Of a DNA stretch of 64,000 nucleotides, positions 35,816 through 46,149 are shown piece by piece. Position numbers and translations under genes: made by a program. The stretch comes from Sophora flavescens. Its lineage: Eukaryota; Streptophyta; Magnoliopsida; Fabales; Fabaceae. The notes beneath the pieces are model-generated. The model was not told the origin of the DNA. It did no database searches and saw only the letters and a program-made list of their open reading frames with translations. The number at the start of each line of letters is the position of its first letter. Positions within the stretch are counted from its first letter, which is position 1. The DNA lies in contig CM061067.1 in assembly GCA_030762895.1 (NCBI GenBank), positions 105,867,888-105,931,887 of the forward strand. The letters run 5' to 3'.

Positions 35816-37369
35816 CTAAACAACGGTCTTTTTCTTCTGCATAAGCTTTTTCTTTTGAGACATAGTTAAGACTAGTTCAAATCCATCCTTAGAAACATTT
35901 GGATCATCATTAAGAGGAGGATAATCCCCCACTATATCAGTCCATCTCTCCTTTAAGTTAGACAAGTCTCTAGCCACCCTAATAGGGATGTTTTCAGTAG
36001 AGTGAACAACTCTAACATTGATACCATTGTTGGATAAATTAAGATCATTTCTAGAGCCAGAATCATTAAGAGAGTCAGAGACATGATCAGGAATATCCTT
36101 TACCCCATTTGATTGAGAAGGAAAAGGGGTGACTTCCTCAACATAAACAGTTTTTATCAAATCTTCCTCATCACTTTGCTGATCAAATTGAGGAATTCCC
36201 CGCTGATCCACAACTGCCTAGCCTTTATCTATTGATTTCTGCATCACCACAGGAGTAGTATTCCTTCTGAGGTCTGAATCCACAACCATATCCAGACCTC
36301 CAATAGCAGGATCAAACTGAGGTAAATGTGAACCATCTTACATAACATCATGAAGCTTTTTGCTTGACTGAGCTGGATTATTCTGGCCATCCTCCACAAG
36401 AATAGCCTTACCCTTATCCAGTGGAGGTTTATGCACCACAGGATCAAGATCAATGGGTTCTTGAGTAACTTCCTGATTATAAGTTTTCTTGAGAACATAT
36501 CGAGCCACCACTTTCTTGGATCCAAAGTTAGGTTTATCAAGATCAGCATTGAACCTTTTGCATTGAGTGGCAGTGTGTCCTATAACCGAACACAAGGAAC
36601 AAAACATAGGCAGTTTTTCATATGGAATATCAACTAAAAAAGTAAATCCATCCCTTTCTACCATAATATTATTCTGGAGTTCCTTAGCAAGATCAAGATC
36701 TACTAACACCCTAGCAAAGTGCCCAAGAGACTTATTAATTGTAGCATCATCCAATGACAAAGGGATGCCAATACCACGAGCTATTGCAAAAAGAATTCGT
36801 GGCCTCTAATACTCTTGAGGGAGGCTATGAATCCGAATCCAACACTGGGTATTGGTTTGCTTAACCCGATTTGGAGAGAAGTCTGGTGTCCAAGAGAAGA
36901 GCCTAAGGATTCTCGGATAAAGAGACCAAGCACCAACTGCAAGAACTCCTCTTAAATCCTCAATCGAAGCAAAACTAAACTCAAAAAAGCCCTTCCCTAT
37001 TGGGATCATCTTCCATTGACTCAAGGGCTGCCATTGCTTCAATAGCTTAGCACGCAAGTCATCCAATTTATATGGTGAATCACCTTTTGGGAGTAATAGT
37101 CTTCCATGAAGATTGTTTTTGCAACTTTCAACACCAGCTAGGTACTCCTCTTGGGGAATTTTGACCGCAATTGAATCACCCTTCTTGCAAGGAATCGACA
37201 GTTGACTTAAAGGAATGTCACATGCATTATTAAGGGCTTGGGTGAAAGTTTTATGAGGGAGAGAAGAATGAGAAGAGGCTGCCTCCTTCCTTTGAGGAGA
37301 AGGAAGGGAAGAATAAGGGGGAGGAGGGATGGTTGATTCCGGGAAGAGGATTTACCAAGAAACATCCAT
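35816..37369 (-). pseudogene. LINE ORF1: DUF4283-like domain and zinc knuckle, broken
   Basis: From an ATG at 37369 the product would be the RNA-binding ORF1 protein. A stop near the start and a frame change are followed by a long readable region. It has WKMIPIGKGFFEFSFASIED and VGAWSLYPRILRLFSWTPDF, the DUF4283 fold of plant LINE ORF1 proteins. A stop near 36806 interrupts it, then comes a CCHC zinc knuckle CSLCSVIGHTATQC (about 36590-36550). The tail is acidic and polar and, after another break near 36240-36340, ends at 35816, 47 bases before the ORF2 start. Confidence 0.85.
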
Positions 37370-37400
37370 GGTGCAATAGGAAAACCCTAAAAAACATGCA

Positions 37401-37855
37401 AACCCTATTTTCAATCTCTAATGACATTTATATTTACTTATTCTCACAGTTTATGGTATTATGCTGCAACATATATTCAATCTCAAACAGAGTCAGTCAT
37501 TATAAAATGTCAACAATGTGCACTCAAGTCAGAGTTTCATTAAGTTATTAAAGTGGTCCATCCTAAATTTTTCACCACACAAAAAGGGCCCCTTTTCTTG
37601 GGCTTGCATTAATCTATAATCATTTGCAAAATGGTGTGGTCCATACATATCAGAAACAAGCAGAACTTAAAAACAAACTATGGCCCAGAGGCCCTACATC
37701 ATTCACTTCCAACAGACAAAGAATCATAAAAGGTACTAATGACCAACTAACTATTGAAGATAGAATTCATAAAAACTGGTAATGATTGGAGTGCATAATT
37801 AAATGGCATTCTCATTTGATGCTGTTGCAAGCTGCAACACCCTACTAATACTTGT
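37401..37855. other. Sequence between the LINE and the plant-transposon-protein pseudogene
   Basis: No gene is visible here. It is AT-rich and is likely the 3' flank of the pseudogene ending at 37856, into which the LINE inserted. Confidence 0.5.
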
Positions 37856-38001
37856 TCAAGACCTTGGGATCCGGATGCAGTTGCTCCTCCTAGTGGCCCC
37901 ACCTTTAGTGAATGACACTTTCTTGCCTGAGGTGGGGGCCTCCATTCCTGTGATATGGACATCCTCTTCTTCCTCTTCAGATGCTTCTTCAGATTGCTCC
38001 T

Positions 38002-39275
38002 TGACCGCGCTGTCGCCACGCGCCAAAAAGAACGAGCGATTATAAAATAATGCAGTATAGTGCGACAACTCGGATCGTCTCTCAAGGACTCTTTAGGTGT
38101 TGTTATTATTAACAGAAAAAGTTAGAAAAAGTTAGAATTGGGGGTTTTGAGATTGGAAACTAAATTAAAGAAGCAAAACAGAAAACAAAGCAAGAAAATA
38201 GAGCAGTTACCAAATAAGCTAAAGCGATTAACCTACTGCTTTTGGTTTCCCACTATCATTGGTTCATGCAAATCCTAAACAGATACTAATCCCCTCCCGG
38301 TTGTAGCAACAACTCACAAGCGGAACCACTACTACAGATATATGTCCCTATTCCCGAATTAAGCAAACGGGGTTAAGCACTTCGTGAACTAAGCGAACAC
38401 GAAACGTACACACGCGAATTAAGCAAACGCGATTATATATAGGAACATGATATCACCGAGATAAACCAACACAACACAATATACTCCTGAATTAAGCAAA
38501 CAGAAATATAAAGCATGGCATTGAAAAGAGAAAAGGAAATGAAAACAGGAAATACAAGAACCTCAAGTATGGATAAAAACCAATTACAGTAGATTAATCT
38601 AGGAGACTAGCTCTCCATTACAGAAATAAGCAGAAAAGAAAAGAAAAGGAAAATAAACTATTGAAACTACCACTACTCCTACTGACTCCTCCTGACTCCT
38701 CCTGACTAACTATGACTCCTATTTATATACACGTTTCTGGAGTCAGAGTACTCGCGAGGCGAAGCACTGCTCGCGAGGCGAATTACATGAAAGGTCTGCA
38801 ACTCTTTGTCTTCTCGCGAGGCGAGCATAGATTCGCGAGGCGAACTCTTGACTTCCAATCGTTACGCCGTGGCATTCAACACGCCCAAACCGTGATGGCT
38901 TCTGATCTTCCAAGACTCGCGAGGCGAAGGAATGCTCGCGGGGCGAACGCTTCAACTTCAGAATTGCCACGGCTGTGATCATCAACACGGGCAAGCCGTG
39001 ATCGTCTCTGACTTTTTCATGGTTGCAATACTCGCGGGGCGAGAGATTATTCGCGGGCGCGGGCTCCAGATTTATTACTTTTTATTAACCTGAAAATAGA
39101 AAATAAAAGTAAATAATTATTCAACTCTAAAACAACTAAATTAACATAAAAACAATTTACAGACTCAAAATACTACTTAGGAACAATCAAGTCTAATTTG
39201 GGTGAAAATGGTATAAAATAAGCACAAAGCCAGGGTCTTTACTAGTTATAAAACCAGTCAAACGGAGGCTCATCA
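38002..39275 (-). repeat. 3' LTR of the 5.2-kb element
   Basis: It starts TGACCGCGCTGTCG and ends GGAGGCTCATCA. A TATA box (TATTTATATA on plus) is at 38720-38729, followed on the plus strand (upstream in element sense) by palindrome cassettes at about 38745-39065. The polypurine tract on the minus strand is complementary to AAATACCCCAAACTT just beyond 39275. Confidence 0.95.
38745..39065. repeat. Mixed palindrome cassette array
   Basis: Paired units of the CTCGCGAGGCGAA type alternate with one pair of the CACGGCTGTGATCA...CAAGCCGTGATCG type and a degenerate pair near 38865-38900. The stretches between cassettes (GGCTTCTGATCTTCC, TCTCTGACTTTTTCATGG) resemble the spacers in the LTR at 60278. 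The second copy, in the other LTR, is at about 42680-43005 and has small repairs or changes (for example near 42784-42806). Confidence 0.8.
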
Positions 39276-40683
39276 AAATACCCCAAACTTAAACTTTGCT
39301 TGTCCCCAAGCAAACTACACTCAAAAACTTAAAAAGACTCAAGACCTGGCAAGCTTAAGAATTCAATCAACTTTTCATAGATTTCAAGCAATTTTTCAAA
39401 AGAATTTTTCTTTTTCAATGTTCCCTCCTTTTAAACAAAGTAATCCCCACATTCATTTATTCCAAACAGTTGAGAAATTAATTATTCACACAATCAGAAA
39501 TCTAAGCAGGGGATCTAAGTTACACACAAAAGGGAGATCACCAAAATCAAACAACTGCCTTCCTCACAAGGGAAATTTATGTTCACTCAATCACTCAATT
39601 TTTGTCAGGCTAACATTTTCACTCAATTTTCACTTTTAAGAGCACTTCCCATAAATTTGATTTTCATCTCCTAATGATTCCCACAGAAAATATGCATGCA
39701 ACATCAAAAGGTCTTTTATGGGTTGTAATAGGGCCTGGCTAAGGGTAGGATATACAAAGGAAACTAGGCTGAAGACCCTAGGAACTAAGAGAGCATGAAC
39801 TTATTTACACTTTGAAATTCCACTCAAGTTCCTTTTCTCATTTTTCATTTTATGCCTTGGGTGACTACAACCTTTTTATTTCTTTTTGGCATTTTTGCAC
39901 TTTTAAATTTTTTTTCTCTTTTTTTTTTCTTTTTTTCTTTTTCACAATTTTTTTTCTTTTTTTTTTTTCTTCCCTTTTTTTTTCTATTTTTTTTTTCTCA
40001 ATCCCAACAACACATTACACCTTGCAGCCACCCCAAACTTAGTTCTTGTACCCATTCTAGGATTACATGCTCTCCTAATCCTAAGATCAGGTTAACATGG
40101 TTTTCCAGATTTTTGGGCTTATAACATTAGGTTATCAAGAATTAAGAGGCTAATAGGCTCAATGGGGCTAACTAGGGAACATGCATTAGGAATTGGTTAT
40201 TTTTAGGCCAAGTAGCTATTTACAAGGAAAAACTGCCTAAATCATTTGCTACACACATATAATCATGCAAACCAAAAAGATATTCAATCAAATTCAGGAA
40301 AGTGCAACTTAAAAGAGATTTTCACACAGTCAAAGAACATGTTGGAGGCTCAAAACCTCACCTGGACATTTTTTTGCAAATTGCTTGACAGAGATTCTAT
40401 CCCTAGTGTGTGCTTCCTATCACCCCAAACTTATCATAAATCATGCCATCATAACAAAATCTCAAAGTTCAGTTTTCAATCACATGGGGATCATTTTTCA
40501 AAAATTTTCAAGTCCTAGGGGAAAACAATCAACACTATCATGCAATTCATCTATGCAAAAATTAATAAAATCCAATAAACTTGCCATAACCAAGACACAA
40601 ACACAACTCCTGAGCTTCTCAAATTATTCAGGAGCATTATTGACAATAAAACAGAAATAAAGCAAAGAAAAAAAATAAATAAA
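39276..40683 (-). other. 3' non-coding region of the 5.2-kb element
   Basis: No gene. A poly-T/C tract at 39900-39995 gives spurious phenylalanine-rich frames. The order of conserved blocks is the same as in 61581-62900: CTTGTCCCCAAGCAAAC, the CCTTCCTCACAAGGG block, GGGGCCTGGCTAA-like, the GCCTTGGGTGACTAC block, and AACATGTTGGAGGCTCAAA. Confidence 0.85.
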
Positions 40684-41796
40684 TTAAAAGAGCAAGGTAA
40701 AGAAAAACTCATTGAAGGTGGTGGTTCCACCAGGATCCCACTGCCTGTAGCATAAGTCCCACGTGGTAGCCAAAGGACTGAAATTCATTCCATGCCTCCC
40801 TAACTTGCAGCTTTGATGCGGAGGTGAGCACTTGACAATCATAGTAACCTCGCCCAGTGCGGCGGACTTTTCACTTCCTCTGGGGTCACAGATGACCGCT
40901 TTCTCAACAAAATCTTCCCAATAAAATTGGGGCTCAACCACTTGGACTGGCCATGGTGCAGAATCCAAGGGTACAAAATCCAGAGCTGGTTCCTCAGGGG
41001 AAAATGGCAAACAGTTAGAAATGGTTATCGGTGCTGCTTCCTTTTCTGCAATGTCTCCATCCACTGCATTAACAAATTTTTCACCTGCTATACACGCAGA
41101 AATTTCAGCACACACCAAACAAAGGTTAGAGTTAGTACATATATTACAAGAAAATGAATCAGAAAAATCTACAATGTCTGGAAATTCTGCAATTAGTTCA
41201 TCATCCACCCCACTACTCTCAACACGTGCATCTAAGACCAAAGAGTCTTCTTTATCCTCAAGCACGGTGGAGCAAATGTTCTCCTGATCCATATGGATGC
41301 TTTGCTTAACATACCTTTCAAAATAGCAATCTACACACAAAGCATTGCCATCACAATAACAATCATCAGGGGATTCAACACACAATTCAGTAACAGAAGT
41401 ATCAGTATCAGACTCATCCTCAGAGGTATTTTCAAGAATAAATTGTGCCTCTGTAGGTTCTTCAATGGGCTGTGGAGCTAGCATTGCAACTGAGTTGGTG
41501 GTAACTTGATCAATTAGAGCCCACAATTTCCGAGATTCAGCTTGGCTCCTTTGGTATTCAGCCTCCATCCTCTGTTGGAATTCAAAATCTTGTTGTGCCA
41601 TCCGTTGATTGTTCTCTTCCATTTGTTGAAGCATTGAAGCAATCTCATCCAAGGTGCTCTGTGAAGGTTCGGAAGGTGCAGAGGTGGTCACTTGGCTAGG
41701 ATAGTATGGTGGTGGCTCATTAAAACTAGGATAATACATGCAAGGCGGTGGTTCATAATAAACGTTAGGCAAATATCCATACATGTAATTATCCAT
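40684..41796 (-). CDS. Unrecognised 370-residue protein with twin cysteine clusters
   Basis: This is the only gene of a very young LTR element and is fully open. The start chosen is the first ATG after the primer site. Residues 1-45 are rich in tyrosine and proline (MDNYMYGYLPNVYYEPPP). Residues 48-95 are rich in glutamine and glutamate and probably form a coiled coil (MLQQMEENNQRMAQQDFEFQ). An acidic linker follows. Then come two similar clusters: C146-x-C148-x5-C154-x2-C157 and C217-x2-C220-x5-C226-x2-C229. Either could bind a metal ion. The rest is acidic and then neutral, with no transmembrane segment. It is not a CCHC gag zinc knuckle, protease or polymerase. It may be a diverged gag-like or accessory protein; I do not recognise the family. 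Intact coding in a young copy suggests recent function (inference). Confidence 0.7.
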   Translation of the reverse strand: MDNYMYGYLPNVYYEPPPCMYYPSFNEPPPYYPSQVTTSAPSEPSQSTLDEIASMLQQMEENNQRMAQQDFEFQQRMEAEYQRSQAESRKLWALIDQVTTNSVAMLAPQPIEEPTEAQFILENTSEDESDTDTSVTELCVESPDDCYCDGNALCVDCYFERYVKQSIHMDQENICSTVLEDKEDSLVLDARVESSGVDDELIAEFPDIVDFSDSFSCNICTNSNLCLVCAEISACIAGEKFVNAVDGDIAEKEAAPITISNCLPFSPEEPALDFVPLDSAPWPVQVVEPQFYWEDFVEKAVICDPRGSEKSAALGEVTMIVKCSPPHQSCKLGRHGMNFSPLATTWDLCYRQWDPGGTTTFNEFFFTLLF

Positions 41797-41913
41797 GGGG
41801 GAAAATAAAATTTACAGACCAGACAAAGCATACAAAACTAATTAGCAAAGCAAAAAGTTTTTTTTTTTTTTTTTTTTCAAAAATTATTTTCTGCTAATAA
41901 CAACAAACCAGAG

Positions 41914-41931
41914 TCCCCGGCAACGGCGCCA
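41914..41931 (-). other. Primer binding site, tRNA-Asp type (5.2-kb element)
   Basis: The minus strand reads TGGCGCCGTTGCCGGGGA, five bases from the LTR that begins at 41937. It is identical to the site at 21818-21835. Confidence 0.95.
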
Positions 41932-41936
41932 ATTTT

Positions 41937-43214
41937 TGACCGCGCTGTCGCCACGCGCCAAAAAGAACGAGCGATTATAAAATAATGCAGTATAGTGCGA
42001 CAACTCGGATCGTCTCTCAAGGACTCTTTAGGTGTTGTTATTATTAACAGAAAAAGTTAGAAAAAGTTAGAATTGGGGGTTTTGAGATTGGAAACTAAAT
42101 TAAAGAAGCAAAACAGAAAACAAAGCAAGAAAATAGAGCAGTTACCAAATAAGCTAAAGCGATTAACCTACTGCTTTTGGTTTCCCACTATCATTGGTTC
42201 ATGCAAATCCTAAACAGATACTAATCCCCTCCCGGTTGTAGCAACAACTCACAAGCGGAACCACTACTACAGATATATGTCCCTATTCCCGAATTAAGCA
42301 AACGGGGTTAAGCACTTCGTGAACTAAGCGAACACGAAACGTACACACGCGAATTAAGCAAACGCGATTATATATAGGAACATGATATCACCGAGATAAA
42401 CCAACACAACACAATATACTCCTGAATTAAGCAAACAGAAATATAAAGCATGGCATTGAAAAGAGAAAAGGAAATGAAAACAGGAAATACAAGAACCTCA
42501 AGTATGGATAAAAACCAATTACAGTAGATTAATCTAGGAGACTAGCTCTCCATTACAGAAATAAGCAGAAAAGAAAAGAAAAGGAAAATAAACTATTGAA
42601 ACTACCACTACTCCTACTGACTCCTCCTGACTCCTCCTGACTAACTATGACTCCTATTTATATACACGTTTCTGGAGTCAGAGTACTCGCGAGGCGAAGC
42701 ACTGCTCGCGAGGCGAATTACATGAAAGGTCTGCAACTCTTTGTCTTCTCGCGAGGCGAGCATAGATTCGCGAGGCGAACTCTTCAGCTTCCAACTGTTA
42801 CGCCCGTGGCATTCAACACGCCCAAACCGTGATGGCTTCTGATCTTCCAAGACTCGCGAGGCGAAGGAATGCTCGCGGGGCGAACGCTTCAACTTCAGAA
42901 TTGCCACGGCTGTGATCATCAACACGGGCAAGCCGTGATCGTCTCTGACTTTTTCATGGTTGCAATACTCGCGGGGCGAGAGATTATTCGCGGGGCGAGC
43001 GGCTCCAGATTTATTACTTTTTATTAACCTGAAAATAGAAAATAAAAGTAAATAATTATTCAACTCTAAAACAACTAAATTAACATAAAAACAATTTACA
43101 GACTCAAAATACTACTTAGGAACAATCAAGTCTAATTTGGGTGAAAATGGTATAAAATAAGCACAAAGCCAGGGTCTTTACTAGTTATAAAACCAGTCAA
43201 ACGGAGGCTCATCA
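41937..43214 (-). repeat. 5' LTR of the 5.2-kb element
   Basis: It starts TGACCGCGCTGTCG and ends GGAGGCTCATCA, followed by CTCCT. The TATA box on the plus strand is at 42655-42664. It differs from the 3' LTR only in a few places, mainly within the palindrome array. Confidence 0.95.
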
Positions 43215-44745
43215 CTCCTCCTCTTCAGCATCAGCCATATCTTCCTCCTATTCTTCTTGTAATTCTTCATTAGATGTTGCAGCCTCCACCTGTTTTCCCT
43301 TGGTTGCAGCAACAGAGGGTTGAGCCTTCTTTGCTTTTTAGGATGGAGGAGGTTCTGGGGATTCCTCCTCCTCTTCATATGATGCATACTCCGTAGCAAT
43401 TTGACTGATGATGCTCCCCCTCCCTATTGGGGTTTTAAACTTCTTTGCTTTATGGGAGGGCTGAGGAGTAGGAGCCTTATCAGTTTGAGGTTCAGGTTGG
43501 GACCCTTTCTCTAGTTCTTCATCACGGGTACTTTTTGTGCCCATTATTCCTTCTAGGGGCTCTCAGACACTAGCTACTTCATCTTGCTAGTAGTGGTTAG
43601 GACCAGGGCTTGCTGCTTGGATGGTGGTGTGCCTAGCCAGGTATGGTCAGATGAACTACTGTGGGCTGGAGTGGTGTTGATGTTAATGTTGGTGGGGTCA
43701 TGATTTGACTCCTTAGGTACTTTCTCCAAGGCTCAATAGGAGGTAACAATTCTCTGGGAAATAGGGGAATGAGGGTTGCCTTTTGCAGGTTGTTGGATTC
43801 AAGTGTCTCCTTCTCTCATTGAAATTTCTGGTAATAAAATTCCCAGAACATTTTGTCTTTGTGGATTTGTTGCTGCAACATAAATGTTAGTGCGTCCACC
43901 TTTTGCTCCAGCATCCCTGAGCGATCATGCTGCAATCATGCTGCTCAGAAATGCTTTCAGGTTGCACCTTAGAGGTATTTGCTTTAGAAACCTTCTCTGA
44001 GTTGGAGTAGAGACGCATGATGCAAGCCAAGTCAATGCCCCTAGGTTTTTATCCAAACCTTCCCCAAATATTTCCCTCTGGATTATTTTTCCCACATTTA
44101 TCTTCTTGCCTTTGAGGACGCAGTGGAGAAGGACCAGCCTCTCCCTCTCTATTGTCTCCATATGAGATGTAGGTGACAACTTGTGGCGCAAAAAATGGTA
44201 CCACACCTTTGCGAGAGGCTTCAGTTTGGGTCTGGAGATCTTCAACTGGTTTTCTTACTGAGTCAGCCACTCCGTCCCTGGAACTGCGAAGTCCTTCTTC
44301 ATATGTTCAAGCTGCTTATCAGTGACCTTCTTCAGTAAAGGTCCATTCTCACCTCGATCATCCTTCAATTCATACTTCATATTTAGGGTTTCAAAGGAGA
44401 AATAAATTTTCGCTCCTCTTACCACCACATAGTTTTGAGACTTTAACCCTATGTTCGCATAGAACTCATGAACAAAAGGGAGACAAAAACCATTTGGATG
44501 GGAAGCAAACTTTTTCCACCCATTCAGGTCAATAATTTCAGTAACTTCCTCCAAAAGCCCATAGTAAGGGGCAGTGCTAAGCTTGAAGCCCTTCTCTGGA
44601 AGAAGGTCATGTTAATGGTTTCTTTTTCAAACCTTTTTTGAGCTTAAGCATCCACCCACAAGGATTAAACTTCCATCTCAGCACTTGAGGAAGGTTGAGC
44701 ATGTTTCATTGCCCCGTGCTTAACTCGGCCTTTATTGGTTGTCAT

Positions 44746-45029
44746 TTTCAGAGGAGGTGGGGGTGAAGAAGGAAAGGAACTTTAGTGAAAAGGAAAGGAT
44801 AGGGCTCGGGTTGAAGAAGAAGAGAAAAGCGTAAAGTGCTGATGAGTGGGAGGAGATGGGTGAGAAGGCAGGTTATTTAATGTGTCAGGGAGAGTGAGTG
44901 ATTGGGTAAGAATGGTGGCGAGGTGTGGGGAAGTGGGGTAATAATTGGGAGAGAGAGAGTGTGGTACAGATAGTGTAAATGGGGTTTCTTGGGGTAACCG
45001 TTGCATAATCCCCTTCCCTAAGCATACTT
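44746..45029 (-). other. Upstream flank of the plant-transposon-protein pseudogene
   Basis: It is CT-rich on the minus strand, with repeats such as CTCTCTCTC and CATCTCCTCCCACTCATC, like a 5' leader or promoter. It is open in one frame but low in complexity and not a recognisable protein. It is cut at 45029 by the Athila-type element beginning at 45030. Confidence 0.45.
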
Positions 45030-46008
45030 TGTTGCTAATGGACTCCGACAAGTGTATCAGATCTAAGCAAGTAATAAAAAACATGGTTAGTGATTACCAA
45101 TGTCGAACATAGGAATTGAGTGACCAATTATATCAATATTCAAAGAGAATATCCAATGTTGACCAAGTCAAATGAGATAGATTATGAGGAGATCAAGTGA
45201 GATAACAAATCAATTATCTAATCAAAAAGAGACCAAAACAAATTGCAAGTAGTTATGAGAATTAAGATTGAGATTGGAGATTATAAGGTCATGATTTCAC
45301 CTACACATCAAACATAGATCCAAGTGATTATTTTCTATCTGTAATTCAATTTCATGCCAACCAGGAACCCTAAATTGTTCTAATGTCTCGGTCGAGCACA
45401 AGAGAAAACATCTAAACATGCAAATCAACTATATTTCTATGATGATTAACATGCAAGATTCATTAAGTTCTTGGTTCCCTAAAGCGATTGCCATCATGTG
45501 AGGCTACGTCAAATCCATATAAAAGAGGATTAGTTCCTCATAGCATTCATAATCACCAATAATCCAAAAGAATGCATCCACAAAACTCATAAAACTAAAA
45601 AAGTACTAAGCAAGACACAGCTCTCAGAAAACTATAATTAGGTTCTCAAAAATTCGCACTAAAACAAGCTTAAATACTAAACTAGATCTGCGCATGCTCG
45701 TAGGGCGAGCAGGTGTTCGCGGGGCGAACACTTAAAATTGGTCTATCTGATTCTTCATTGGTTCGCGGGGCGAGTACTGTTTGACTGGGTAAGACATCAA
45801 TTTTTGAATTTTTGCTTGTTTTCCTAGCATTAAATGCCTTATTTGACTAAAAAATAACCAAAATTCCTAAATATTACTAAAAAGACTCAAATCGCTACTC
45901 AAGGACAAATAAAGCCAAATTCAGGTAAAAATGAGATTAAACACGAACAATTAGCATATAAATCATGGCCTTTCCATCTATAAAACTAGATAAGCCAGTG
46001 GATTATCA
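45030..46008 (-). repeat. 3' LTR of element E (about 979 bp)
   Basis: It starts TGTTGCTAATGG and ends CAGTGGATTATCA. A small palindrome cluster lies at 45690-45780 (GTTCGCGGGGCGAAC, GCTCGTAGGGCGAGC, TTCGCGGGGCGAGT). The start is set by TG and by comparison with the layout of the other Athila LTRs, so it may be off by a few bases. Confidence 0.7.
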
Positions 46009-46149
46009 GTTTCTACCATAGCCATGCCTGAGTAGCATTTCATACTCAGCCCAAACCTTTTTACCTCTCTAAAAATTTCTTTAGTTTTTCTGACCCCAAT
46101 TTTTTTTTATAAATATATCCTCCTTCATTAAAATAGAGAATAACAAATA

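Larger units (their letters stand above)
33178..37400 (-). mobile_element. LINE (L1-type non-LTR retrotransposon), 5' part
   Basis: Both LINE genes are readable on the minus strand: ORF1 (37369-35816) and ORF2 (35769-33178). The 5' end is near 37380-37400. The copy is cut by element C within the C-terminal part of ORF2 (after LSEGGLG); the 3' end with its poly-A tail and target duplication lies outside the window. Multiple frame breaks show it is old. Confidence 0.9.
38002..43214 (-). mobile_element. Young non-autonomous Athila-like LTR element with a novel ORF (5.2 kb)
   Basis: Two LTRs more than 99% alike by eye (38002-39275 and 41937-43214) flank the element. It has a tRNA-Asp primer site, a polypurine tract and the perfect target duplication CTCCT (37997-38001 and 43215-43219). 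It has no recognisable gag, protease, reverse transcriptase or integrase. The only long frame is the 370-codon ORF that starts 118 bases after the primer site. Its 3' non-coding region (39276-40683) is clearly related to 61581-62900 of the element at 60278, which does carry pol. That element family is a likely source of the missing proteins (inference). Confidence 0.95.
37856..44745 (-). pseudogene. 'Putative plant transposon protein' family gene, broken and split
   Basis: From an ATG at 44745 the frame starts MTTNKGRVKHGAMKH. After frame changes it reads GWKKFASHPNGFCLPFVHEF and YANIGLKSQ, VVVRGAKIYFSFETLN, then LKPLAKVWYHFLRHKLSPTS and LVLLHCVLKGKKINVGKIIQ. These are the conserved parts of the plant domain annotated as putative plant transposon protein (Transposase_32-like), common in legumes. 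Its function is unknown. A polar tail follows, ending in long glutamate runs. The 5.2-kb LTR element (38002-43214) inserted within such a glutamate run; joining both sides continues in frame to a stop at 37856-37858. At least four frameshifts or stops (near 44670, 44590, 44255 and 43925) show it is not functional. Confidence 0.75.

Noticed and set aside
44782..45084. 100-codon minus-strand frame rich in Ser/Pro/Thr
   Set aside because: Low-complexity CT-rich leader of the pseudogene, and it crosses the border of the LTR at 45030.
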